From Pelagerythrobacter rhizovicinus (GTDB lineage Bacteria > Pseudomonadota > Alphaproteobacteria > Sphingomonadales > Sphingomonadaceae), in the NCBI RefSeq assembly GCF_004135625.1, contig NZ_SDPV01000002.1, positions 62,001 to 126,000 of the forward strand: a stretch of DNA of 64,000 nucleotides, given 5' to 3'. The notes below the pieces were generated by a model. It was not told the origin of the DNA. It made no database searches and worked only from the letters and a program-made list of their open reading frames with translations. This document shows positions 46,966 to 56,520 of the stretch, one piece after another. Positions within the stretch are counted from its first letter, which is position 1. Each line of letters opens with the position of its first letter. Both the position numbers and the translations under genes were made by a program.

Positions 46966-47532
46966 TCAGGCCGCCTGGCGCAGCTTCTGCAGCTTCTTAA
47001 GCGCCATCTGCCGCTTGAGACGGCTGAGGTGATCGATGAAGAGAATGCCTTCGAGGTGGTCCATCTCGTGCTGGATGCAGGTCGCCATCAGGCCCTCCAT
47101 CTGCTCTTCGTGGACGTTCCCCTCGAGATCCTGCCAGCGCACGCGGCAGGTCGCCGGGCGGTCGACGTCGGCATAGATGTCGGGGACCGAGAGGCACCCT
47201 TCCTGATAGGTCGCCAGCTCATCCGCCGGATCGAGAATTTCCGGATTCACGAAGATCCGCGGCTCATTCTTCGTCGGCTGGTGCGTATGCTGGTGCCCGC
47301 CGTGATTGCACACTTCGGGCTCGGCATCCGGGTCCTCGGGCTGGAGGTCGATTACCAGCACGCGCTTGGGCACGCCGACCTGGATCGCGGCGAGGCCGAT
47401 CCCGTTCGCGGCATACATGGATTCGAACATGTCCTCGACGAGCGTCTTGAGCTCGTCATCGAACGCAGTGACCGGTTCGGACACGACTTTGAGCCGGGGA
47501 TCCGGCACTTCGAGAATTTCGCGGATTGCCAT
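46966..47532 (-). CDS. def: Peptide deformylase with His-rich insertion
   Basis: A 188-residue enzyme that removes formyl from N-terminal Met. Motifs GIGLAAIQ (44-51), EGCLS (111-115, ligand C113) and HEMDH (155-159) are intact. Between motif 1 and 2 there is an insertion with CNHGGHQHTHQPTKNEP (about 75-91), rich in histidine. Start is ATG 47532 (MAIREILEVPDPRL). Confidence 0.95.
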   Translation of the reverse strand: MAIREILEVPDPRLKVVSEPVTAFDDELKTLVEDMFESMYAANGIGLAAIQVGVPKRVLVIDLQPEDPDAEPEVCNHGGHQHTHQPTKNEPRIFVNPEILDPADELATYQEGCLSVPDIYADVDRPATCRVRWQDLEGNVHEEQMEGLMATCIQHEMDHLEGILFIDHLSRLKRQMALKKLQKLRQAA

Positions 47533-47584
47533 GCGGCGTAAAATAGTGCGGCACGGGGCAAACGACAAGTGAGCTTTCGGCGCG

Positions 47585-48181
47585 CTACCCCACCGGCCTC
47601 CGCGCCCGCAGCGCCTGCGCCAGCGTGCCCTCGTCGAGATAGTCGAGCTCCCCGCCGACGGGCAGGCCGTGAGCGAGCTGGGTCACGCGCACCGGATAGT
47701 CCTCAAGCCGCTCGGCGAGGTAGTGGGCCGTGGTCTGCCCCTCGAGCGTGGCGTTCATGGCGAGCACGACTTCATCCACCCCGCCCTGTTCGACGCGTTC
47801 GAGCAGCGCGCCGATCGTCAGGTCCTCCGGCCGCACGCCGTCCAGCGCCGAGAGCCGCCCGCCGAGCACGTGGTACTTGCCGGTAAACAGCTTCGCGCGG
47901 TCGAGCGCCCAGAGGTCGGAGACGTCCTCGACCACGCAGATCGCGCGCACATCGCGCCGCGGATCGGCGCAGATGCCGCACGGCGCCCTGGTGTCGATAT
48001 TGCCGCAGACCGGGCATTCGACCAGCTTGTCGCGCACTTCGGCCATGGCGCCGAGCAACTGGTCCAGCGCCGTCTCGCGCCGCTTGAGCAGCCACAGCAC
48101 CGCCCGCCGCGCCGAGCGCGGCCCGAGCCCGGGCAGCCGCGCGAGCGCCGATGCGAGGTTTTCGATTTCCTGCGAAGCCAT
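47585..48181 (-). CDS. recR: Recombination protein RecR
   Basis: A 198-residue protein for RecFOR-type gap repair. It has an N-terminal HhH ([20 protein letters not shown]), a Cys4 zinc finger ([16 protein letters not shown]) and a Toprim domain starting [13 protein letters not shown] with [15 protein letters not shown]. Divergent from fmt across a repeat pair. Confidence 0.96.
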   Translation of the reverse strand: MASQEIENLASALARLPGLGPRSARRAVLWLLKRRETALDQLLGAMAEVRDKLVECPVCGNIDTRAPCGICADPRRDVRAICVVEDVSDLWALDRAKLFTGKYHVLGGRLSALDGVRPEDLTIGALLERVEQGGVDEVVLAMNATLEGQTTAHYLAERLEDYPVRVTQLAHGLPVGGELDYLDEGTLAQALRARRPVG

Positions 48182-48194
48182 AATTCCCCCTAAC

Positions 48195-48285
48195 CCGTTC
48201 GGGCTGAGCTTGTCGAAGCCCCGCTTTTTCTTCTAGCGCATCGCATGAAAGAAAGACGGCCCTTCGACAAGCTCAGGGCGAACGG
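48195..48285. repeat. Inverted pair of TTCGACAAGCTCAG repeat
   Basis: CGTTCGGGCTGAGCTTGTCG (left, from 48196) and CTTCGACAAGCTCAGGGCG (right, 48262-48280) are inverted copies of a common bacterial REP-like unit. It lies between recR and fmt; an in-frame ATG inside it is not the fmt start. Confidence 0.75.
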
Positions 48286-48310
48286 AACCGGATTTGCGAG
48301 GGCAGACATA

Positions 48311-49216
48311 GTGCGCATCGTCTTCATGGGAACGCCCGAATTCGCCGTGCCGGCGCTGGCCGCGCTGGCGGACGCGGGGCACACGCTGGTCGCGGCCTAT
48401 TCGCAGCCGCCGCGTCCCGCGGGCCGGGGCAAGAAGCTCCAGCCTTCGCCCGTCCAGCGCGAGGCAGAGGCGCGCGGCATTCCGGTGCGCTGCCCCACGT
48501 CGCTGAAATCGGCGGAGGCGCAGGCGGAGTTCGCAGAGTTCAAGCCGGAGGTTGCGGTGGTCGCCGCCTACGGGCTGATCCTGCCGCAGGCGGTGCTCGA
48601 CGTGCCGACCTTCGGCTGCCTCAACATCCATGCCAGCCTGCTGCCCAAGTGGCGCGGCGCGGCGCCGATCCAGCGCGCGATCCTGGCGGGCGATGCGGTG
48701 ACCGGGATCACGATCATGCAGATGGAAGCTGGGCTCGACACCGGCCCGATGCTCGCCACCGCGCGCACCCCGGTCGACGACAAGACCGCCGGCGAACTGA
48801 TCGAGGAGCTGGCCGAAATCGGCGCGCACCTGATGGTCGGCACCCTGATCGACCTTCCCGCGCTCCAGCCCGTGCCGCAGGACGACCGGCTGGCCAGCCA
48901 TGCGCCCAAGATCGACAAGGGCGAGGCGCGGATCGACTGGACGGGCGACGCCGAAGCGATCGAGCGCCAGATCCGCGCCATGGCCCCCTTTCCCGGCGCC
49001 TGGTTCACCCTCGGCGGCGAGCGGATCAAGGTGCTGAAGGCCGAAGTGGCCGCGCGCGAGGGCAAGCCGGGCACGACGCTGGACGACGACCTCACCATCG
49101 CCTGCGGCTATGCCGCGCTCCGCCCCGTCCGCATCCAGCGCGCGGGCAAGCCCGCGATGGACGTCGCGGCGTTCCTGCGCGGCCGCGCGGTGCCCGCGGG
49201 GACGATGGTGGAATGA
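48311..49216 (+). CDS. fmt: Methionyl-tRNA formyltransferase
   Basis: A 301-residue enzyme that formylates initiator Met-tRNA. GTG start at 48311 gives the typical MRIVFMGTPEFAVPALAAL. The catalytic/formyl-folate region NIHASLLPKWRGAAPIQRA and LDTGPML are present. def and fmt are nearby but on opposite strands with recR between them. Confidence 0.95.
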   Translation: MRIVFMGTPEFAVPALAALADAGHTLVAAYSQPPRPAGRGKKLQPSPVQREAEARGIPVRCPTSLKSAEAQAEFAEFKPEVAVVAAYGLILPQAVLDVPTFGCLNIHASLLPKWRGAAPIQRAILAGDAVTGITIMQMEAGLDTGPMLATARTPVDDKTAGELIEELAEIGAHLMVGTLIDLPALQPVPQDDRLASHAPKIDKGEARIDWTGDAEAIERQIRAMAPFPGAWFTLGGERIKVLKAEVAAREGKPGTTLDDDLTIACGYAALRPVRIQRAGKPAMDVAAFLRGRAVPAGTMVE

Positions 49217-49250
49217 TCCCGACCGCGCGCAACACCGGAGCCGAACGACC

Positions 49251-50291
49251 ATGAAGACGCCGACGTTTCTCCGCATCCTTCCGGCCGCCGCGATCGGTCT
49301 CGCCATGCTGACGCATCCCGCTGCGGCGCAACCGGACGCACCGAGTCCGACGGTCGAGCAGTTCGGCGTCGATCTCGAACGTTTCGAATATCCGTGGCCG
49401 GTCGAGACGATGCCGGTCCAGATCGGCGATACCGAGGGCCAGATGGCCTTCATGGACGTCACGCCGGACGTGCCGAACGGCCGCAGCGTGGTGCTGCTGC
49501 ACGGCAAGAACTTCTGCGGTGCGACATGGCATGACACGGTCGAGGCGCTGCTCGCCGCCGGCTACCGCGTGCTGGTTCCCGACCAGATCGGCTTCTGCAA
49601 ATCCTCCAAGCCGCGCGAGGCGCAGTACACGTTCGCCATGATGGCGGCCTTCACGCGCGAGCTGATGGAGCGGCAGGGGATCGCCGACGCGGCGGTGATC
49701 GGCCATTCGACCGGCGGCATGCTCGCGATGCATTTCGCGCACATGTATCCGGGCGCGGTCCGCCAGCTCGTGCTGATCAACCCGCTGGGGCTGACCGACC
49801 GGATGGCCGAAGGGGTGCCTTACGTGCCGCTGTCGAAGCTGGTCGAGCAGGAGCGGGCCAAGGGCTACGACGAAATCCGCAAGTACCAGCTCGATACCTA
49901 CTACCACGGCCAATGGGAGCCGCGCTACGACCGCTGGGTGCGGATGCTGGCGGGGCAGTACGCCAGCGGCGATGCCGTCGCCTACGCGCAGGCCAAGACC
50001 AGCGAGATGATCCTGACGCAGCCGATCTCGCAGCATCTCGAAAGCCTGACCATGCCGGTGACGCTGATGGTGGGGATGCTGGACACGACCACCTTCGGCA
50101 AAGGACAGGCCCCGCAGGACGTTCAGCGGCGGCTCCGCGCGATACCGGCCCTCGCCCCCGATGCGGCGCGCCGCTTCCCCGATGGCGAACTCATCGCCTT
50201 CGAAGATCTCGGCCATTCGCCGCAGGTAGAGGCGCCCGACGTGTTCGAGCCGCGCCTGCTCGAGGTGCTCGCCCGCGCCGACGCGCGCTGA
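49251..50291 (+). CDS. Exported alpha/beta hydrolase
   Basis: A 346-residue hydrolase with signal peptide [20 protein letters not shown] ending PAAAQ. The nucleophile elbow is GHSTGG, the oxyanion region [18 protein letters not shown] and the catalytic His probably in [10 protein letters not shown]. It resembles periplasmic esterase/haloalkane-dehalogenase-like enzymes; substrate unknown. It lies between fmt and truA, which are more often close neighbours. Confidence 0.85.
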   Translation: MKTPTFLRILPAAAIGLAMLTHPAAAQPDAPSPTVEQFGVDLERFEYPWPVETMPVQIGDTEGQMAFMDVTPDVPNGRSVVLLHGKNFCGATWHDTVEALLAAGYRVLVPDQIGFCKSSKPREAQYTFAMMAAFTRELMERQGIADAAVIGHSTGGMLAMHFAHMYPGAVRQLVLINPLGLTDRMAEGVPYVPLSKLVEQERAKGYDEIRKYQLDTYYHGQWEPRYDRWVRMLAGQYASGDAVAYAQAKTSEMILTQPISQHLESLTMPVTLMVGMLDTTTFGKGQAPQDVQRRLRAIPALAPDAARRFPDGELIAFEDLGHSPQVEAPDVFEPRLLEVLARADAR

Positions 50292-50301
50292 TCCCCACAG
50301 C

Positions 50302-51042
50302 ATGACCCGCTTCGCCCTCACCCTCGAATTCGACGGCACGCCGTTCATGGGCCTGCAGCGCCAGCCGCACGGGCCGAGCGTGCAGGAAGCGGTCGAGCGC
50401 GCGGTGCACGCGGTGACGAGCGAGGAGGCGACGCTCCATTCCTCCGGCCGCACCGACACCGGCGTCCATGCGCTGGCCATGCGCAGCCACGTCGACATCG
50501 AAAAGCCGTTCGATCCGTTCCGGCTGATGGAGGCACTGAACGCCCTCCTCCGCCCCGATCCGATCGCGGTGATCGGCTGCGAGATCGTGCCCGATGACTG
50601 GCACGCGCGCTTCAGTTGCATCGGGCGCGCCTACGAATATCGGATCATCAACCGGCGCGCGCCGCTCACGCTCGACAAGGATCGCGCCTGGCAGGTGCCG
50701 CAGCCGCTCGATGCCGACGCCATGCACCGCGCCGCGCAGGCACTGGTCGGCCGGCACGACTTCACCACCTTCCGCTCCGCCCATTGCCAGGCGGCGAGCC
50801 CGGTCAAGACGCTCGACCGCCTCGCGGTTCGCCGCGCGGGGGAGGAGGTGCTGATCGAGGCCGAGGCGCGCAGCTTCCTCCACCACCAGGTGCGATCGAT
50901 GGTCGGCTGCCTCGCGCTCGTCGGCATGGGCCGCTGGCGCGAGGAGCAGGTGACCGAGGCGCTGGCGGCGCGCGACCGGCAGGCGCTCGGCCTCAACGCC
51001 CCGCCGAGCGGGCTCTATTTCGTGCGCGCGGTCTATCCCTGA
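50302..51042 (+). CDS. truA: tRNA pseudouridine(38-40) synthase
   Basis: A 246-residue enzyme. The catalytic aspartate lies in [13 protein letters not shown]; the [14 protein letters not shown] start and [18 protein letters not shown] end are standard. It starts 10 bases after the hydrolase stop. Confidence 0.95.
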   Translation: MTRFALTLEFDGTPFMGLQRQPHGPSVQEAVERAVHAVTSEEATLHSSGRTDTGVHALAMRSHVDIEKPFDPFRLMEALNALLRPDPIAVIGCEIVPDDWHARFSCIGRAYEYRIINRRAPLTLDKDRAWQVPQPLDADAMHRAAQALVGRHDFTTFRSAHCQAASPVKTLDRLAVRRAGEEVLIEAEARSFLHHQVRSMVGCLALVGMGRWREEQVTEALAARDRQALGLNAPPSGLYFVRAVYP

Positions 51043-51073
51043 GAGCCTGGAAACAGGCTGGCCGGGGTGGAAC

Positions 51074-51107
51074 ACGTCCGCGTATAAAAGCCGTCCGCGT
51101 ATAAAAG
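51074..51107. repeat. Perfect tandem 17-bp direct repeat
   Basis: GTCCGCGTATAAAAG occurs twice, 17 bases apart (51076-51090 and 51093-51107), after truA. Each copy contains TATAAAA. Confidence 0.8.
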
Positions 51108-51109
51108 AC

Positions 51110-51200
51110 CGTCATGCTGAACTCGTTTCAGCATCCATCGCGCCTCCGGATCCGGTGATGCAGGTGGAGAAATGGGCCCTGAAACAAGTTCAGGGTGACG
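51110..51200. repeat. Inverted pair of TGAACTTGTTTCAG-type repeat
   Basis: CGTCATGCTGAACTCGTTTC (left) and CTGAAACAAGTTCAGGGTGA (right) are inverted units, same family as 46812-46924. With the tandem repeat and the 51328-51380 unit it accounts for most of the 360-base gap between truA and the MDR gene. Confidence 0.75.
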
Positions 51201-51327
51201 ATTCCGGCAGATAGCGAAGGTCGATTCCCCCTGCGCCCGGTGTTTTGACACACCCAGCCGTCTCGGCATGCCCAACACAGGCCTCGCACCTCAAGTCGAA
51301 CCCCGCTAGAGAGGTTGCAAACCAAAA

Positions 51328-51380
51328 CCGTTCCTTCAGAAGAGGCGAAGCCGCAGGCCTGAAAGCCCGTCTCGAAGGAC
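51328..51380. repeat. Single unit of the CGTCTCGAAGGACC repeat family
   Basis: Related to the right unit at 15117-15170; shares GAGG-GAAGCC, CCTGAAAGCCC and the CGTCTCGAAGGACC end. It lies immediately before the MDR gene; GAGAGGAAACC after it provides the ribosome-binding site. Confidence 0.55.
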
Positions 51381-51402
51381 CAGAAAGAGAGGAAACCGAC
51401 CG

Positions 51403-52515
51403 ATGACCACCACCGGAAAGCAGCTTTTCACCACCCTTGCGCCGGACGGCACGCTGAAGGTGGAGGTGGCCGAGACGCAGTTTCCCGATCCGACCGGCAA
51501 TCAGGTGCTGGTGAAGATGGAAGCCGCGCCGATCAACCCGAGCGACCTCGCGCTGCTGTTCGGCCCGGCGGACATCGACAACGCCCAGTTCTCGCCCGGC
51601 AAGCTCGTCGCCAATATGCCCGAACCGTTCAACTCGGGTGCCAAGGGCCGCCACGGGCAGCGTCTGCCGGTCGGCAACGAGGGCGCGGGCACGGTGGTTG
51701 CGGCGGGCGGTTCGGAAGCTGCCCAGGCGCTCGTCGGCCAGCGCGTCGCCTGCGTGCCCGGCCACGCCTTCTCGCAATACGCGATCGCCGACGCCGCCAT
51801 GTGCCTGCCGCTGGGCGACACTTCCGCGCGCGACGGGGCGAGCGCGTTCGTCAATCCGATGACCGCGCTCGGCTTCGTCGAGAACGCGAAGATGGACGGG
51901 CAGAAGGCGATCATCCATTCCGCCGCCGCGTCCAACCTCGGCCAGATGCTCAACCGTATCTGTCAGGAAGACGGGATCGAGCTGGTCAACATCGTCCGCA
52001 AGCAGGAGCAGGCCGATTTGCTCAAGGGGCTCGGGGCCAAGTGGGTCGTGAACTCCTCGGCCGACGATTTCCTGCCGAAACTGTGCGAGGCGATCGACGC
52101 GACCGACGCCTATTACGGCTTCGATCCGATCGGCGGCGGCACCACCGTCGACGCTTGCTTCAAGGCGATGGAGCGCGTCGCCGTCTCGAAGATGAGCGAG
52201 TATAACCGCTACGGCTCGAACCAGCCGAAGCGCATGTTCATCTATGGCCGGCTCGACCTCGGGCCGACGATCCTCACCCCCAGCTACGGCTTCGGCTGGA
52301 CGCTCTCGGGCTGGCTCCTCACCCCGTTCCTCGCGCAGGCCGGCGCGGAGACCGTGGCGCGGATGCGCAAGCGCGTGCTCGACAATATCACCACCACGTT
52401 CGCCAGCCATTACAAGCGCGAAGTCACGCTCGAGCAGATGCTGGAGAAGGACGCCGCGACCGACTACCGCGCGATGAAGACGGGCGAGAAGTACCTGGTC
52501 ACGCCCTGGGGGTAA
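51403..52515 (+). CDS. MDR-superfamily zinc-type/quinone-type alcohol dehydrogenase
   Basis: A 370-residue medium-chain dehydrogenase/reductase. The GroES-like half has VLVKMEAAPINPSDLALL and GNEGAGTVVAAGG; the cofactor half begins KAIIHSAAASNLGQMLNRICQ. The usual zinc-binding cysteines of ADHs are absent, so it is more like the quinone oxidoreductase/enoyl reductase branch. Substrate unknown. Confidence 0.85.
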   Translation: MTTTGKQLFTTLAPDGTLKVEVAETQFPDPTGNQVLVKMEAAPINPSDLALLFGPADIDNAQFSPGKLVANMPEPFNSGAKGRHGQRLPVGNEGAGTVVAAGGSEAAQALVGQRVACVPGHAFSQYAIADAAMCLPLGDTSARDGASAFVNPMTALGFVENAKMDGQKAIIHSAAASNLGQMLNRICQEDGIELVNIVRKQEQADLLKGLGAKWVVNSSADDFLPKLCEAIDATDAYYGFDPIGGGTTVDACFKAMERVAVSKMSEYNRYGSNQPKRMFIYGRLDLGPTILTPSYGFGWTLSGWLLTPFLAQAGAETVARMRKRVLDNITTTFASHYKREVTLEQMLEKDAATDYRAMKTGEKYLVTPWG

Positions 52516-52524
52516 GCGACCATA

Positions 52525-52654
52525 GCCTCTCCCCTTCAGGGGAGAGGGTTGGGAGAGGGGGTATCGCGCGACGCTTGCCGTATCGTCCCCCTCTCAACTC
52601 CGGCTAGCGAGCAAGCTCGCAAGCCTGCGTATCTCTCCCCTGGAGGGGAGAGAG
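52525..52654. repeat. Gene-less relative of the DUF559 cassette
   Basis: The left end (52525-52561) matches the DUF559 left terminal repeat except for one missing C. The next bases include GCGCGACGC, found at nearly the same offset in the DUF559 cassette (overlapping its start codon). The right end (52633-52652, CTCTCCCC-tgga-GGGGAGAG) is inverted, with a GCGAGC-AA-GCTCGC hairpin inserted before it. No gene remains. It looks like an internal-deletion (MITE-like) derivative. Confidence 0.65.
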
Positions 52655-52675
52655 CGGATGATGCATCTATTTCAC

Positions 52676-53656
52676 TTACCGCCGGTCGAACGCCGCCTGG
52701 ATCGCGGCCGGATCGCCGATCCCGTTCGCCAGCAGCACCTGCAGCAGTATCCGCGCCTTCTGCGGGTTAAGCGCGCGCGCAGCGATGAAGCCATTGGCGT
52801 CGTCCTCCGGTTCGCGGTCGACCAGCCCCTCGTCGAGGCGGCTGGCGCGGACCACCGTCACCCCGCTCTCGCGCAGGCGCACCAGTTCGGCGCGCAGCGG
52901 CTCGGGCATGTTCCCCTCGCCCACCCCGGCGACCACCAGCCCGCGCGTCACCTCGCTCGTCAGCCGCGCGGCTGCATCCGCCGCGATCCCGCCGTAGACG
53001 TAGAGGATCGGCACCTCGGGCAGCTCTGCATGATAGGCGTATTGCGCGCCCTCGCCCGCGCGCCACGGGGCGCCGAACCAGTCGAGCGCGCTCGGCGTGA
53101 CCAGCCCCACCGCATCGCGCGGGAACCCCCGGAAGGCATCGGTCCCGCGCGTGCGGACCTTGCGCACGTCGCGCGCGGCGAACACCCGGTCGCCCATCAC
53201 CACCAGCACCCCGCGCCCCGCAGCCTCCGGATCGCTGGCGACGCGCACCGCGTTGGCGAAGTTACGCAACCCGTCGTACCCGACCGCATCCGCCGGGCGC
53301 ATCGCCCCGACCAGCACGACCGGCTTGGCCGTCGGCAGCGTCAGGTCGAGCAGAAAGGCGGTCTCTTCCGCGGTGTCGGTGCCGTGGGTGACGATCACCC
53401 CTTCGCAGTGGGGGTCGGCAAAGGCGGCGGAGATCTCCTCGTGCAGCCGCGTCCAGATCGCCGGCTCTATGTCTTCCGAGCCGATGTTGGCGATCTGCCG
53501 CCCGACCAGCCGCGCCTCCAGCCCGAGCGCGCCGACCTGCTCGAGATAGTCGTCCACCCCGATCTGGCCGGGGCGATAATCGTGCCGCAAAGCGGACCCC
53601 GCCACCCCCGCAATCGTGCCGCCCGTTGCGAGAACCAGAAGATGCGCCTGCGTCAT
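52676..53656 (-). CDS. Asparaginase family protein
   Basis: A 326-residue enzyme. Both active-site signatures are present: LVLATGGTIAGVAG near the N-terminus and GVIVTHGTDTAEETAFLLDL. No signal peptide, so probably the cytosolic type I form. It hydrolyses Asn to Asp, possibly also Gln. Confidence 0.9.
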   Translation of the reverse strand: MTQAHLLVLATGGTIAGVAGSALRHDYRPGQIGVDDYLEQVGALGLEARLVGRQIANIGSEDIEPAIWTRLHEEISAAFADPHCEGVIVTHGTDTAEETAFLLDLTLPTAKPVVLVGAMRPADAVGYDGLRNFANAVRVASDPEAAGRGVLVVMGDRVFAARDVRKVRTRGTDAFRGFPRDAVGLVTPSALDWFGAPWRAGEGAQYAYHAELPEVPILYVYGGIAADAAARLTSEVTRGLVVAGVGEGNMPEPLRAELVRLRESGVTVVRASRLDEGLVDREPEDDANGFIAARALNPQKARILLQVLLANGIGDPAAIQAAFDRR

Positions 53657-53734
53657 GACCGGCCCCTAGCCGCGCATATGCGCCATTCGCAATTGATTCT
53701 CGGCGACAGCACGCTAGAAGCGCGGCGCACCGTG

Positions 53735-53810
53735 GGGCGGTTAGCTCAGCTGGTAGAGCATCTCGTTTACACCGAGAGGGTCGGCGGTTCGAACCCGTCA
53801 CCGCCCACCA
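53735..53810 (+). tRNA. tRNA-Val(TAC)
   Basis: A 76-nt cloverleaf with acceptor GGGCGGT/ACCGCCC, D-arm GCTC-AGCTGGTA-GAGC, anticodon loop TTTACAC (anticodon TAC) on TCTCG/CGAGA, T-loop GGTTCGAACCC context and an encoded CCA. Reads GUA/GUG valine codons. Second valine tRNA of the window. Confidence 0.94.
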
Positions 53811-53829
53811 TCGCAGATCTCGCGCCCGA

Positions 53830-55266
53830 CTATTGCGGGGCGTTCAGACCCAGCGCGTCGCGGATAATGTAGAACATGTCAGTCTGGTCGGTCAGGCCGG
53901 TGAAGTTGATAGCGCGCGGGCCATAGGCCGCGACGCGAAGCTGCGCGCCGGTGTGGCCCTGCGATCCCTCTTCGGCGGTGCCGTAGCTGATCGTCATCAC
54001 CGCGTCGTCGTGCGTCCTGAGCGCGGCTGTCAGACCCGGCGCACGGGTGCCGTTACCGACGATCTGACTGGTGTGCGCATGGTCGGCGGTCACGATCACC
54101 AGGGTGTGCCCGTCGGCGCGGGCGAAGGCGAGGGCGGCCTGCACCGCTTCGTCCAGATCGACGGTCTCGCCGATCTGGCCGCACGGGTTGGCGGCATGGT
54201 TCTGCTTGTCAATCGAGGCGCCTTCGACCTGGAGGAAGAAGCCGTCCGGGTTGCCTTTCAGCAGCTCGATCGCCTTCTCGGTCATGGCGGCGAGCGTCGG
54301 GATGGCCTCGGTCCGCTGGGGATTGTCGGCGCAGCGGACGGGCGGCTGGTCGAGATTGCCATGGTACGTGGCCTTCGGACCGGTCCAGCGCACCGGCATG
54401 ACGCCGGGCGCGAACAGCCCGAGCAGCGGTTGGCGCTGGTTCGCTTCGCTCACCGCGCGCAACGCGGCCGCGTCGCGGACGATGGCGTAACCGCGCGCTT
54501 CGGCTTGCTGCAACAGCGTGCGGCCTTCGAACGGTCCGGCCTTGGCGACTTCCGCGAACGTGGCCGCGCCGCCGCCCAGCAGCACGTCGGGCCGCAGCGC
54601 CAGCGCCTGTTCCGCGATCGATCCGGCGCCGCCGTTCTCGAGCGCATTGGCCGGGCACGCCTCACTCGTCGCCACCGGGCCGTAGCACTTGCGCTGCGTC
54701 ACGTGCGCGATCTGCGCCGCGGGCGTCGCATCCTGGATCTCGCCGCTGGTGACATTGCCGGTGGCGAGGCCCGCCGCCTTCGCCATCTCTAGCAGCGCCG
54801 GATGCGGCCGGGCGTGGATGTCCACGCCGATCGCGCCGTTGTAGGTCTTCACGCCGGAGGACCAGGCGGTCGCGGAAGCGGCGGAGTCCGTCACGTAGTC
54901 GGGCTTTCCGGTCTCCCTATCGAGCGCGTAGTGGGTGTATTGGCCTGAGACCGGCAGCGCGTCGATGCCCTTGAACGCGCCCCCGGCGCCCTGGGCATAG
55001 TTGCGCGCGATCGTGATCTCCGAATCGCCCATGCCGTCGCCGATCAGCAGGATCACGTTGCGCACTTCGCGCTCCGCCAGCAGGTCGCGGTAGTGGTCCG
55101 TCAGATCGTCGCCGATGCGGCGCGCACCCGCTGGTATGCTCAGATCGCCTTGCGCGGCGCGCGTCGGACCGGCCGCGGGCGCTGCGGTCTGGTCCTGACC
55201 GGAGGCGGGCACGGCGGCGAGTGCGCAGAGCAGCATGATCGAAGGGCGGCGGAGCGGAAGCGGCAT
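53830..55266 (-). CDS. phoA: Alkaline phosphatase (PhoA family)
   Basis: A 478-residue exported phosphatase (N-terminal hydrophobic segment [14 protein letters not shown]). Metal-binding [12 protein letters not shown], nucleophile S128 in [11 protein letters not shown], and the late [13 protein letters not shown] motif are present. Releases phosphate from monoesters in the periplasm. Lies 35 bases downstream of the PI-PLC gene on the same strand. Confidence 0.93.
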   Translation of the reverse strand: MPLPLRRPSIMLLCALAAVPASGQDQTAAPAAGPTRAAQGDLSIPAGARRIGDDLTDHYRDLLAEREVRNVILLIGDGMGDSEITIARNYAQGAGGAFKGIDALPVSGQYTHYALDRETGKPDYVTDSAASATAWSSGVKTYNGAIGVDIHARPHPALLEMAKAAGLATGNVTSGEIQDATPAAQIAHVTQRKCYGPVATSEACPANALENGGAGSIAEQALALRPDVLLGGGAATFAEVAKAGPFEGRTLLQQAEARGYAIVRDAAALRAVSEANQRQPLLGLFAPGVMPVRWTGPKATYHGNLDQPPVRCADNPQRTEAIPTLAAMTEKAIELLKGNPDGFFLQVEGASIDKQNHAANPCGQIGETVDLDEAVQAALAFARADGHTLVIVTADHAHTSQIVGNGTRAPGLTAALRTHDDAVMTISYGTAEEGSQGHTGAQLRVAAYGPRAINFTGLTDQTDMFYIIRDALGLNAPQ

Positions 55267-55301
55267 CGGCGTATCCTGACGTGTGATGTTGAGAAGAGCG
55301 G

Positions 55302-56366
55302 TCAGCGCGTGGGCGGTTCGAGCGGATCGGCACCGCAGCCCTGGGGGCGGCTCACCGGATTGCAGACGACGGCGGCACTGCCGGAGAGCCCGACGCGATA
55401 GCCGGTGTCGAAGCGTGGATCGGGCCAGAGGTAATCGGTCGAGATATATTGGGCGCCGCTGGCGAGGGCCGCGTCGCGCTGGCGCGTGTCGCCGGTCCGC
55501 GCGGCAGCGGTGCCTTCATCGGCGCGGGTCCGCACGATGAACCCCGCCTCGACCGCGCGCCGGATGCGATCCGCCTCACGGATCGGATGGTTGAGGGTGA
55601 GATAGGCCGCCGCGGGCGAATCTTCGTCGGTGTTGACGAACAGCACACGTCCTTCGAGCGAAACGCGATCACCGCGATAGAGCGCGACCTTCTCGGGCCC
55701 TTCGTCGAGCGCGAACATCAGGCGCCCGCGCGCCGCGTCCAGCGTCGGCCAGTTGTCGGCGAGCACTGCCTCGCGCAGCGTCGGATAGCTCCCTTGGACA
55801 TTGTCGGGGACGATCAGCTTGTCCGCCGGGAGCACCGACCGGATCTCCCGGTCGAGCGCGTCGAAGGCGGCTTCGGTGAACGGCAGCGCCTCTACGATCG
55901 GGCTGGCATCGCCGGTGCTGTCCTTGGCATTCATCATGACGAGGATCGGCGCATGGCCCGGATGGGCGTCCGACCAGTCTTTGATGATGGCGAGACACTG
56001 CACCAGCGTCGGACAGCTCGTGCGGTCGTCGAGGCCCGGAATGTGCTGGACCTTGAACCCGGGGCGCCGGAGCGCGGGATCGTCCGACGTACCGGCGAAA
56101 TGGCCGCCGTGCGGATCGTAATAGACGTCGAGCTCGATCTGCCGCGCGCCTGCGTCGAGCTGCTCGGTCAGCGGCCGGTGCGCGTAATCGAGCGAGTCCG
56201 CGGCCTGCGGGTCGTGCTCGCGCAGCTGCGCCATACGCTCTTCCGGCATCGCCAGCTTGTAGCTGTTGTGCGTGCCGACCATCACCAGATCGTTGATCCT
56301 GACCGGATCTTCTGCCGCAACCGGCATGGGATCCAGCATCAGGAGGATGGCGTTCAGCCAGAACAT
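55302..56366 (-). CDS. Ca2+-dependent phosphatidylinositol-specific phospholipase C family protein
   Basis: A 354-residue exported protein with a short apolar N-terminus ([18 protein letters not shown]). The PI-PLC signature is [10 protein letters not shown] with catalytic His, then [16 protein letters not shown] with metal ligands (E-x-D), and HIPGLDDRT. It resembles PI-PLC-C1 proteins. Likely cleaves phosphodiester lipid headgroups; real substrate unknown. Between a TonB receptor and phoA, suggesting coordinated organic-phosphate use. Confidence 0.87.
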   Translation of the reverse strand: MFWLNAILLMLDPMPVAAEDPVRINDLVMVGTHNSYKLAMPEERMAQLREHDPQAADSLDYAHRPLTEQLDAGARQIELDVYYDPHGGHFAGTSDDPALRRPGFKVQHIPGLDDRTSCPTLVQCLAIIKDWSDAHPGHAPILVMMNAKDSTGDASPIVEALPFTEAAFDALDREIRSVLPADKLIVPDNVQGSYPTLREAVLADNWPTLDAARGRLMFALDEGPEKVALYRGDRVSLEGRVLFVNTDEDSPAAAYLTLNHPIREADRIRRAVEAGFIVRTRADEGTAAARTGDTRQRDAALASGAQYISTDYLWPDPRFDTGYRVGLSGSAAVVCNPVSRPQGCGADPLEPPTR

Positions 56367-56467
56367 GTCGTTACCCCTGCGATCATGGAGACGGCCGGGA
56401 TCTCGCCGGCTGTCGCGCCGATAGGCTGCCCGTGTTAAGCTTATGAGACGATCGTCCGAGGCGGGTT

Positions 56468-56500
56468 GGAGCGCCCTCCCGCCAGGCGGAAAGGCGCTCC
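56468..56500. other. Inverted repeat after the TonB receptor gene
   Basis: GGAGCGCC and GGCGCTCC form an 8-bp stem enclosing CCGCC-A-GGCGG. It lacks a T-run, so it may be a weak or Rho-assisted terminator, or a processing hairpin between receptor and PI-PLC. Confidence 0.45.
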
Positions 56501-56520
56501 CGTAACCGCTTGCCCGGCGA

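Noticed and set aside
48245-48310. Earlier ATG for fmt inside the repeat
   Set aside because: That stretch translates the TTCGACAAGCTCAG repeat (RPFDKLRANG) and is not part of Fmt.
53735-53810. tRNA-Val(TAC) as attachment site of a genomic island carrying phoA, PI-PLC and the receptor
   Set aside because: No integrase gene and no repeat of the tRNA 3' end was found at the far side.
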